From: Modestobacter italicus
Lineage (GTDB): Bacteria > Actinomycetota > Actinomycetes > Mycobacteriales > Geodermatophilaceae
Reading direction: 5' to 3'
Assembly: GCF_000306785.1 (NCBI RefSeq)
Contig: NC_017955.1
Location: 4,216,001 to 4,280,000 of the forward strand
DNA length: 64,000 nucleotides
Shown: piece by piece, positions 1 to 6,444 of the stretch
Position numbering within the stretch: the stretch's first letter is position 1
How the letters are laid out: each line of letters opens with the position of its first letter
The notes under the pieces: model-generated
What the model saw: the letters and a program-made list of their open reading frames with translations, nothing else
Database searches by the model: none
What the model was told of the DNA's origin: nothing
Translations under genes and position numbers: made by a program

Positions 1-198
1 GCCGAGCAGCGGGGTCGCCACGGCCGCGGACAGCAGCCAGGCGGTGAGCACCCAGGTGACCGAGGCGGCGTCGGTGCGCAGTTCGGACTGCAGCGTCGAC
101 AGCACCGGGGCGAGCAGGGACTGGAGCATCGCGAAGGAGCCGGTGCTCACGGCGAGCACCGTGAGCACCAGGCGTGGGGACGTGCGGGCAGCAGGCAT
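1..198 (-). CDS. MFS drug exporter, DHA2 type (N-terminal part, cut by window edge)
   Basis: Only the first 66 codons are in the window; the gene runs off the left edge. It starts at the ATG at 198 with MPAARTSPRLVLTVLAVSTG. This is the start of a 12- or 14-helix major facilitator: a first hydrophobic segment at about residues 9-30 and a second segment containing TWVLTAWLLSAAVATPLL. The Q-S-E-L...V-T-W-V-L-T-A-W-L-L pattern is typical of proton-driven multidrug exporters of the EmrB/QacA (DHA2) group. It is divergent from the TetR gene at 364, and the two tandem operators between them make it the likely target of that repressor. The substrate cannot be inferred. Confidence 0.8.
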   Translation of the reverse strand, partial: MPAARTSPRLVLTVLAVSTGSFAMLQSLLAPVLSTLQSELRTDAASVTWVLTAWLLSAAVATPLLG

Positions 199-291
199 GG
201 AGCGTCCTCGGGACGGAGCGGGTGGGGGGACGCACGCTCAGGCCGGAACCGGGACCCGTCGCGAGCGGGTCGGGGCTATCATCGGTCCAAG

Positions 292-329
292 TGGAGGCGC
301 ACCTCCAGATTAGCGGAGGCCAACCTCCG
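292..329. promoter_or_regulatory. Two tandem TetR-type operators
   Basis: Two inverted repeats of the same design lie between the exporter and the TetR gene: TGGAGG-4 nt-CCTCCA at 292-307 and CGGAGG-4 nt-CCTCCG at 314-329. Their centres are 22 bp apart, about two helical turns, so two dimers could bind the same face. The shared core GGAGG-4-CCTCC also looks like a Shine-Dalgarno sequence, but the duplication, symmetry and spacing favour an operator. Repression of both divergent genes by the neighbouring TetR protein is inferred. Confidence 0.7.
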
Positions 330-363
330 GTTGCAAGCGGGGACGACGAGAGGCGGGCGGGGC

Positions 364-939
364 GTGGCCGAGCAGGTGTCCGGGCTGGCGGAGCTGGGCG
401 TCCGCCGTCCGCAGCGGGCCGACGCGCGGCGCAACTTCGACGCCCTCCTCACCGCCGCCCGCGAGGTCTTCGCCGAGCAGGGCGCCGGCGCCTCGCTGGA
501 GGACGTCGCCCGCCGCGCGGGCGTGGGCATCGGCACGCTGTACCGCAACTTCCCCACCCGGCAGGACCTGTTCGAGCGGGTCTACATCGGCGAGGTGGAG
601 GACCTCTGCACCGCGGCCCGGGACCTCGCCGACCTGCCCCCGTGGGAGGCGCTGACCGCCTGGCTGCGCCGGTTCGTCAGCTACATCGCCACCAAGCGGG
701 CGCTGCTGGAGGCCCTCAGCACCGGCTCGCCGGTGTTCGCCGTCTGCCGCGCGGAGATGTACGCCGCCGGGACGCCGCTGTTCGAGCGCGCCCAGGCCGC
801 CGGCGAGGTCCGCGACGACCTGACCTTCGACGACCTGGTGAAGATGGTCTCCGGTCTCACCTCCGGCACGTTCACCGACGACGCCCAGCGCGAGCGGGTC
901 TTCCGGATCGCGCTGGACGGCATCCGGGCCGCCCGGTGA
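364..939 (+). CDS. TetR/AcrR-family transcriptional repressor
   Basis: This is a 191-residue protein of normal TetR length. The N-terminal helix-turn-helix spans about residues 20-65, with RRNFDALLTAAREVFAEQG followed by LEDVARRAGVGIGTLYRNFP, the family signature. The C-terminal two thirds is a helical ligand and dimer domain with no recognisable ligand class. I chose the GTG at 364, which follows the purine-rich stretch GAGGCGGGCGGGG; an in-frame TTG at 331 lies inside the operator region and is less likely. The gene is divergent from an MFS exporter and overlaps the DUF1810 gene downstream by GTGA, so it probably regulates both itself and the exporter. Confidence 0.9.
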   Translation: MAEQVSGLAELGVRRPQRADARRNFDALLTAAREVFAEQGAGASLEDVARRAGVGIGTLYRNFPTRQDLFERVYIGEVEDLCTAARDLADLPPWEALTAWLRRFVSYIATKRALLEALSTGSPVFAVCRAEMYAAGTPLFERAQAAGEVRDDLTFDDLVKMVSGLTSGTFTDDAQRERVFRIALDGIRAAR

Positions 940-1367
940 GCGACCCGTTCGACCTGCAGCGCTTCGTCGACGCGCAGGACGCCGGCGGCACCTACCGGCA
1001 GGCGCTCGCCGAGCTGCGCGCCGGGGCCAAGCGCAGCCACTGGATGTGGTTCGTCCTCCCCCAGGTCGCCGGGCTCGGCCGCAGCGCGACGGCGCAGCGC
1101 TACGCGATCAGCGGCGCCGCCGAGGCGCGCGCCTACCTGGCCCACCCGGTGCTCGGCCCCCGGCTGCTGGAGTCCGCCCGCGCGCTGACCGGGCTGGACA
1201 CCACCGACCCGGTCCGCGTGCTCGGCAGCGTCGACGCGCAGAAGCTGCAGTCGTCGATGACGCTGTTCGCCGCCGTCTCCGACGACCCGGTGTTCACCCA
1301 GGTGCTCGACCAGTACTTCAGCGGCGCGCGGGACGACGGGACGACGTCCCTGCTCAGCGCCGGCTGA
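936..1367 (+). CDS. DUF1810 family protein
   Basis: The 143-residue protein matches the DUF1810 family in length and sequence: DPFDLQRFVDAQ near the start, then KRSHWMWFVLPQ, with the family's S-x-W-M-W-x-x-P-Q core at about residues 33-41. The biochemical function of the family is unknown; no catalytic motif or membrane segment is visible. The GTG start overlaps the stop of the TetR gene (GTGA at 936-939), which implies translational coupling. Being co-transcribed with a drug-exporter regulator hints at a stress role, but that is inference only. Confidence 0.85.
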   Translation: MSDPFDLQRFVDAQDAGGTYRQALAELRAGAKRSHWMWFVLPQVAGLGRSATAQRYAISGAAEARAYLAHPVLGPRLLESARALTGLDTTDPVRVLGSVDAQKLQSSMTLFAAVSDDPVFTQVLDQYFSGARDDGTTSLLSAG

Positions 1368-1521
1368 TCCGCGGCGTCCGGAGGCACGCCGTGGGCGAGG
1401 CCCCGTGTCGCCGATCTGTACGACGGCGGCTCAGACCGTCCCGCTGGGCGAGTGCGGCGAGGACCCTGGTCGACGCTGCCGGGCCGCCAGGGCCCTGCCC
1501 ACTCGGAGAGGAGTGGTGGCC

Positions 1522-2145
1522 ATGTACGCCCGAACCACCACGGTGCACGGCAGTCCCCAGAAGGTCGACGAGGGGATCGGCTACGTCCGGGACCAGGTGA
1601 TGCCCACGGTCGAGCAGATGGACGGCTGCATCGGGTTGTCCATGCTCGCCGACCGGGACTCCGGCCGGTGCATCGTCACGACGGCCTGGGAGTCCGAGAA
1701 CGCCATGCGGGCGAGCGCCGCGGGCGTCGTGGACGTCCGGGCCCGGGCCGCGGAGGTGCTCGGCGGCGACCAGCCGGAGGTCGCCGAGTGGGAGATGGCC
1801 CTCGTGCACCGCGTCCGGCCGGCGGACGCCGGGGCCTGCACCCGGGTCATCTGGGCCCGGCGCGACGCCGGTGCGATGCAGGACGTCATCGACGTGATGC
1901 GGAGCCGGATCCTGCCGCAGGTGGAGCAGCTGCCCGGCTTCTGCAGCGTGAGCGTGCTGGTGGACGCGGCGTCGGGCCGGACCTCGACGGCGGTCACCTA
2001 CGAGAGCCGGGCCGCGCTGGACCGGGCGAACGAGCGCGGCACGATGCTGCGCGCGGAGTTCGCCGAGGCGGCCGGCATGGAGATCACCGAGGTCGCACCG
2101 TTCGAGCTGGCGATCGCCCACCTCCGGGTGCCCGAACTCGTCTGA
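1522..2145 (+). CDS. Tandem dimeric alpha-beta barrel (ABM-like) protein
   Basis: This 207-residue protein is made of two repeats of about 100 residues. Repeat 1 begins YARTTTVHGSPQKVDEGIGY and repeat 2 begins about TRVIWARRDAGAMQDVIDVM. Each repeat carries a P-x-x-E-Q-x-x-G-x-x-x-S segment (PTVEQMDGCIGLS and PQVEQLPGFCSVS) followed by a D-x-x-S-G-R strand turn, as in antibiotic-biosynthesis-monooxygenase-like ferredoxin barrels. No cofactor or active-site assignment is possible. I chose the ATG at 1522, preceded by GGAGAGGAG; an in-frame GTG at 1405 would add 39 residues of poor composition. The gene stands alone, with the following gene on the opposite strand. Confidence 0.75.
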   Translation: MYARTTTVHGSPQKVDEGIGYVRDQVMPTVEQMDGCIGLSMLADRDSGRCIVTTAWESENAMRASAAGVVDVRARAAEVLGGDQPEVAEWEMALVHRVRPADAGACTRVIWARRDAGAMQDVIDVMRSRILPQVEQLPGFCSVSVLVDAASGRTSTAVTYESRAALDRANERGTMLRAEFAEAAGMEITEVAPFELAIAHLRVPELV

Positions 2146-2171
2146 GCGCCGCCGGCGGCTGCGGGGTTCCG

Positions 2172-2906
2172 TCAGACGATGCGGACCCGCAGCCGCCGGA
2201 AGCCGCGGCCCTTGTTCTCCATCTTGACCACCTCGACCCGGCCGACCATCGCCGTCGAGGCGACGTGGGTGCCGCCGTCGGCCTGGGTGTCCAGCCCGAC
2301 GATGTCCACGATCCGCACCTCCTCCAGGTCCGGCGGCAGCAGGTTGGTGGCGGTGCGGATGATGTCCGGGATCGCGAACGCCTCCTCCCGCGGCAGCACC
2401 TGCACCTGGATCGGGCGGTCGGCGGCGAGCTCGGCGTTGACCGCCTCGGCGACCCGGTCCTTGAAGTCGGCGGGCACCTCGGCCAGGTCGAAGTCCATCC
2501 GCGCGGTCAGCGGCTCCATGTTGCCGCCGGTGACCAGCGCGCCGTAGTCGCGGAAGACGACGCCGGTGAGCACGTGCAGGCCGGAGTGGGTGCGCATCAG
2601 CGCGGTCCGCCGCTCGTCGTCCAGCGCGCCGCGCACCGCCGTGCCGACCGGGGGCAGCGGGTCGCCCTCGACCGGCACCAGGTACAGCTCGTCGCCGGTG
2701 CGGGTGCCGGCGATCCTGGTGCGGACGCCGCCCCACAGGAGCACGCCCTCGTCCGGCGGCTGCCCGCCGCCGCCCGGGTAGAACGCCGAGCGGTCCAGCA
2801 CGATCCCCTGCTCGGGGTCGGCGGCAACGACCGTGGCGTCCCACTCGCGGACCGTGGCGTCGGCCAGGTCGAGGCGGTGCGTGTGCCCGATGTGTGCGGT
2901 GGCCAT
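2172..2906 (-). CDS. Alanyl-tRNA editing protein AlaX
   Basis: This is a 244-residue free-standing homologue of the AlaRS editing domain, which hydrolyses mischarged Ser-tRNA(Ala) or Gly-tRNA(Ala). The first zinc motif HSGLH is at residues 107-111 and the second, GGTHV, ends with H214. The N-terminal FYPGGGGQPPD at 42-52 is the usual tRNA synthetase class II accessory loop. The residue before GGTH is Asp (QADGGTH) rather than the usual Cys, so the zinc site may have an altered third ligand. The ATG at 2906 was chosen because upstream extensions run into low-complexity sequence. It is divergent from helR with about 140 bp between. Confidence 0.88.
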   Translation of the reverse strand: MATAHIGHTHRLDLADATVREWDATVVAADPEQGIVLDRSAFYPGGGGQPPDEGVLLWGGVRTRIAGTRTGDELYLVPVEGDPLPPVGTAVRGALDDERRTALMRTHSGLHVLTGVVFRDYGALVTGGNMEPLTARMDFDLAEVPADFKDRVAEAVNAELAADRPIQVQVLPREEAFAIPDIIRTATNLLPPDLEEVRIVDIVGLDTQADGGTHVASTAMVGRVEVVKMENKGRGFRRLRVRIV

Positions 2907-3047
2907 GCCGGCATCCTGCCCGCCGTCCGGCCCGGCGCGGAGCAGTCCACCGGCGGGCCACCTCGGGATGCGCGCCCGCAGCGCCGGCGGGCACGTACGG
3001 TTGCAGGTCGCCACGACGTCCGCACGCCACCCGAGGAGCAGCCCCCG

Positions 3048-5363
3048 TTGTCGAGCTCGTCCCAGGGCGTCGCCCCCGACCCCGACCTGGCCGCCGAGCA
3101 GACCGCGGTCACCGACCTCTACCGCCGGCTGGACGCCGCCCGCGAGCTGGCCGTGACCCGGTTCCGGCAGGCGCTGGCGATGCCGATCATCAACCCGCAG
3201 TCGCTGGGTGAGCGGGAGGCGGCCGCCCGGTTCCAGGGCCAGCGGATCACCGCGCTGGACGCCGCGGACCACGGGCTGGTCATCGGCCGGCTGGACCGCG
3301 AGGTCTCCCCGCAGCCGCTGTACATCGGCCGGGTCGGGCTCCCCGCCGACGACCCGGCCGGCGACCCGGCGCTGGTCGACTGGCGGGCGCCGGCCTCACG
3401 GCCGTTCTACACCGCGACGCCGTTCCGGCCCGAGGGCGTCGTCCGCCGCCGGCACATCCGCACCCGCAGCCGCGAGGTCACCGCCGTCCACGACGAGGTG
3501 CTGACCATCGACGCGACCGAGACCGACGGCCCGCCGCTGACCGGTGAGGCGGCGCTGATGGCCGCGCTGACCGCCGAGCGCACCGGCCGGATGACCGACA
3601 TCGTGGCCACCATCCAGGCCGAGCAGGACGCGATCATCCGCAGCGACGCCCGCGGGGTCCTCGTCGTCCAGGGCGGCCCGGGCACCGGGAAGACGGCGGT
3701 CGCGCTGCACCGCGCCGCCTACCTGCTCTACACCCACCGGGACCGGCTGGCCCGCAGCGGGCTGCTGGTCGTCGGCCCCACCCCGACCTTCCTGCGCTAC
3801 ATCGCCGACGTCCTGCCCGCCCTCGGCGAGACCGGCGTGCTGCTCGCCGGGCTCGGCCAGCTGCGACCCGGCCTGGACGCACGCGGCAGCGAGGCCCCCG
3901 AGGTCGCCGAGGTGAAGGGCCGGCTGGCGATGGTCGACGTGCTCAAGGCCGCCGTCCGCGACCGGGAGACGGTGCCGCGGGGCGTGCGCGAGCTGGTGAT
4001 CGACGGCGTCCGGATCCCGCTGCGCCCGGTCGACCTCACCCGGTGCCGCACCACCGCCCGGCGGGCCTCGCGGCAGCACAACCTGGGCCGGCCGGCGTTC
4101 GTCCGTGCGCTGGCCGAGCTCGTCGCCCAGCGGTACGCCGACCGGATCGGCGGCGACGTCCGCGGCGGCGCCGACCTGCTCGACCGCCGGGACGTCGAGG
4201 CCCTGCAGGCCGAGGTCGTCGGCGAGCCCGCCGTCCGGCAGCTGGTCGACGAGATGTGGCCGGTGCTCACCCCCGAGGGGCTGCTGCGCGACCTGCTGGC
4301 CGACCCGGCGCGCATCCGCCGGGCCACCAAGGGCTGGACCGAGGAGGACCGCGCGCTGCTCGCGCGCCCCGCGGACGCCCCGTGGACCCCGGCCGACGTC
4401 CCGCTGCTGGAGGAGGCCGACGAGCTGCTCGGCTTCGACGACAGCGCCGAGCGGGCCCGGGAGGCGCGCCGCCGCCGGCGGGCGCAGGAGGAGGCGCAGG
4501 ACACCCTGGACCTGCTGCACGGGTCCCGGTCCACCGACCTCGAGGACGACGAGGAGGGCGAGGAGCTCACCGCCGGCGACCTGCTCGACGCCGAGCGGCT
4601 GGCCGAGCGGGACGCCGACCTGGACACCCGGACCGCCGCCGAGCGGGCCGCCACCGACCGCACCTGGGTGTTCGGCCACGTCGTCGTCGACGAGGCGCAG
4701 GAGCTCTCCGCGATGACCTGGCGGCTGCTCGCCCGCAAGTGCCCCACCCGCTCGATGACCGTCGTCGGCGACCTGGCGCAGACCGGCAGCCTGGCCGGCG
4801 CGACCGACTGGGGCACGGTGCTGCAGCCGCACGTCGGCGAGCAGTGGCGGCTGGCCCAGCTCACCGTCAACTACCGGACGCCGGCCGAGATCATGGCGGT
4901 CGCCGCCGACGTGCTCGCCGCCGGCGGCGCGGCCACCGCCGCTCCCCGCTCGGTGCGCAGCACCGGGGTGCCGCCGGTCGCCGAGCAGCTGCCCGAGGAC
5001 GCGCTGCTCCCCCGGGCCGCCGAGGTGACCGCCGAGCTGGTCGCGGCCGGCGGCACGGTCGCGGTCATCGTGCCGCCGAGCCGGGTGCCGGCCGTCGTCG
5101 ACTGCCTGGCCGGGGCGTTCCCCGTCGTCTCCGCCGGCCCGGCCGCGGACTCCTCGGCGGGCCCGGTGGTGCTGGTGCCGGCCGAGGCCAAGGGGCTGGA
5201 GTTCGACTCGGTGCTGCTGGTCGACCCGCAGGGCCTGCTCGACGAGGGCGTCCGCGGGCACAGCGACCTCTACGTCGCGCTCACCCGCCCGACCCAGCGC
5301 CTCACCGTGCTCTCCCCCGGTGCCCTCCCCGCCGAGCTCCACCGCCTCACCGACGACGCCTGA
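3048..5363 (+). CDS. helR: HelD/HelR-type RNA polymerase recycling ATPase
   Basis: This 771-residue UvrD-like superfamily-1 ATPase is of the actinobacterial HelD class. Residues 15-45 form a likely N-terminal coiled coil that in HelD enters the RNA polymerase secondary channel. The family core VDWRAPASRPFY follows, then Walker A GGPGTGKT at 209-216 with the HelD continuation ALHRAAYLLYTHR, Walker B DEAQE at 548-552, motif VVGDLAQTGS, and the C-terminal motif VALTRPTQRL. HelD proteins release RNA polymerase from nucleic acid; in Streptomyces and Mycobacterium relatives (HelR) they also displace rifamycin from the enzyme. The TTG start at 3048 follows GAGGAG with good spacing; no better ATG or GTG keeps the family N-terminus. 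Telling HelR from a plain HelD needs the rifamycin-site loop compared. Confidence 0.8.
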   Translation: MSSSSQGVAPDPDLAAEQTAVTDLYRRLDAARELAVTRFRQALAMPIINPQSLGEREAAARFQGQRITALDAADHGLVIGRLDREVSPQPLYIGRVGLPADDPAGDPALVDWRAPASRPFYTATPFRPEGVVRRRHIRTRSREVTAVHDEVLTIDATETDGPPLTGEAALMAALTAERTGRMTDIVATIQAEQDAIIRSDARGVLVVQGGPGTGKTAVALHRAAYLLYTHRDRLARSGLLVVGPTPTFLRYIADVLPALGETGVLLAGLGQLRPGLDARGSEAPEVAEVKGRLAMVDVLKAAVRDRETVPRGVRELVIDGVRIPLRPVDLTRCRTTARRASRQHNLGRPAFVRALAELVAQRYADRIGGDVRGGADLLDRRDVEALQAEVVGEPAVRQLVDEMWPVLTPEGLLRDLLADPARIRRATKGWTEEDRALLARPADAPWTPADVPLLEEADELLGFDDSAERAREARRRRRAQEEAQDTLDLLHGSRSTDLEDDEEGEELTAGDLLDAERLAERDADLDTRTAAERAATDRTWVFGHVVVDEAQELSAMTWRLLARKCPTRSMTVVGDLAQTGSLAGATDWGTVLQPHVGEQWRLAQLTVNYRTPAEIMAVAADVLAAGGAATAAPRSVRSTGVPPVAEQLPEDALLPRAAEVTAELVAAGGTVAVIVPPSRVPAVVDCLAGAFPVVSAGPAADSSAGPVVLVPAEAKGLEFDSVLLVDPQGLLDEGVRGHSDLYVALTRPTQRLTVLSPGALPAELHRLTDDA

Positions 5364-5367
5364 CCTC

Positions 5368-5424
5368 CGAGTGTGCGGGCAGCGGGCCCTCGACGGTCCG
5401 CAGTGCCCGCTGCCTGCACACTCG
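5368..5424. terminator. Long hairpin between convergent genes, related to the hairpin at 6362
   Basis: The arms at 5368-5387 and 5405-5424 are complementary at 19 of 20 positions, and the one exception is a G-U pair in RNA; the loop is 17 nt. The left arm reads CGAGTGTGCGGGCAGCGGGC. It starts 4 bases after the helR stop and ends 4 bases before the stop of the DUF559 gene, so it can act as a bidirectional terminator. There is no U-tract. Its outer stem shares GAGTGTGC and a distal GGGC with the hairpin on the other side of the DUF559 gene. Confidence 0.7.
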
Positions 5425-5428
5425 CTGC

Positions 5429-6304
5429 TCAGGGGAGCAGGAGGGCACCCAGCCGGGCGATGAGCTCGGTCGGACGGTGCACGTCGACCGCCGTGGCGAA
5501 CACGATCCGCCAACCGGCGTCCCCCAGCTCGTTCCACCGCCGGCGGTCCTTGCCCAGCTGCCCTGGACCGCCGTGCCACTGCCCGTCGTACTCCAGGGCG
5601 AGCCGGTGCGCCGGCCAGGCGAAGTCCAGCCGCAGTGGCCGCCGGCCGGCCCGCGGCACCTCGAACTGGGCGATGGGTGCCGGCAGCCCGCTGCGCAGCA
5701 GGAGCAGCCGGATGCGGGTCTCCTGTGGGGACTCGGCCTTGCCGTCGGCCAGCGAGCAGGCCAGCCGCGCTCGGCGGCAGCCGCGTCCGGTCCCCACCTC
5801 CGCCAGCGCCCGGACCCGCGAGAGGTCAGCGGGTCCACGGGAGGTCAGCTGATCGACGGCGACGACGGCGGCGTCCAGCGGCAGGGTGCCGGCCACGGCC
5901 ACCGCCGTCGTGTCCGGATCCGTCACCAGCACCCCCCGCCGCGTGCACACGTGGCGGGGGTCGAGGAGCACGCGCCGGGCTCGCACCCCGGGCATCCGCA
6001 TCGGGTGCGCCCCCGGCGGCAGGGCCAGCTCCACGTCGTCCTGCGCGGCGGCGAGGTCGACGCCCCAGAGGACCGCGGCGCTGCGGCCGATGACGACCGC
6101 CCCGGGGCGCAGGACGCCTGCGGCGGCCCGCGCGCGGAGTGCGTGGGTGACCGGCTGGTCCGCGGCGACGTAGACGTCGCGGAACACCGCCGTCCACGCC
6201 GGTCCGCGGAGCTCGTCGGGCGTCAGGAGCCCGCGCTGCACCGCTGTGGACCCGCGGAACACCCGGGTGCGCAGCTCTTCGGGGACGCGAGGGCGGACGG
6301 CCAC
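5429..6304 (-). CDS. AbiEi-like N-terminus plus DUF559 (PD-D/ExK-like) nuclease-fold protein
   Basis: This 291-residue protein has two parts. Residues 15-90 resemble the winged-helix AbiEi antitoxin N-terminus (QRGLLTPDEL, then VFRDVYVAAD). The C-terminal 100 residues match DUF559, a restriction-endonuclease-like fold: E191 and E195 in ESPQETRIRLLL, D227 in LRLDFAW, E238 and D240 in LALEYDGQWH, and K252 before RRRWNELGDAGWRIVF. All expected acidic residues are present, so it may be a working nuclease; no substrate is known. The start is a GTG at 6304. Related genes occur as large paralogue sets in actinobacteria. No AbiEii toxin partner lies next to it. Two related hairpins bracket the gene. 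Confidence 0.75.
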   Translation of the reverse strand: MAVRPRVPEELRTRVFRGSTAVQRGLLTPDELRGPAWTAVFRDVYVAADQPVTHALRARAAAGVLRPGAVVIGRSAAVLWGVDLAAAQDDVELALPPGAHPMRMPGVRARRVLLDPRHVCTRRGVLVTDPDTTAVAVAGTLPLDAAVVAVDQLTSRGPADLSRVRALAEVGTGRGCRRARLACSLADGKAESPQETRIRLLLLRSGLPAPIAQFEVPRAGRRPLRLDFAWPAHRLALEYDGQWHGGPGQLGKDRRRWNELGDAGWRIVFATAVDVHRPTELIARLGALLLP

Positions 6305-6361
6305 CGGAGGAGGGTGCCCGCTGAGGGACGACCCCCGCTGCCGCCGTCCACAGGCCCCGTC

Positions 6362-6416
6362 GAGAGTGCAGCCGCCGGGCGCTCAGCGCGCTCGAGCGCC
6401 CGGTAGCTGCACACTC
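6362..6416. terminator. Hairpin upstream of DUF559 gene, related to the hairpin at 5368
   Basis: The arms at 6362-6384 and 6394-6416 pair at 20 of 23 positions plus one G-U, with a 9-nt loop AGCGCGCTC. The right arm reverse-complements to GAGTGTGCAGCTACCGGGCG followed by CTC, sharing GAGTGTGCAG and GGGC with the hairpin at 5368. It lies 29 nt past the stop of the minus-strand phosphatase gene on its far side's end and 57 nt before the DUF559 start, so it could terminate readthrough from the DUF559 side or simply mark an inserted unit. Confidence 0.6.
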
Positions 6417-6444
6417 AGCGCCGCGCGCCGGGTCGGGCGGCGGG

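Noticed and set aside
3048-5363. A plain UvrD/Rep DNA helicase
   Set aside because: The segments around Walker A and the N-terminal region are those of HelD; the helicase motifs needed for translocation on DNA are poorly kept.
5429-6304. AbiE toxin-antitoxin pair
   Set aside because: No nucleotidyltransferase toxin (AbiEii) gene lies beside the gene; only the N-terminal winged helix resembles AbiEi.
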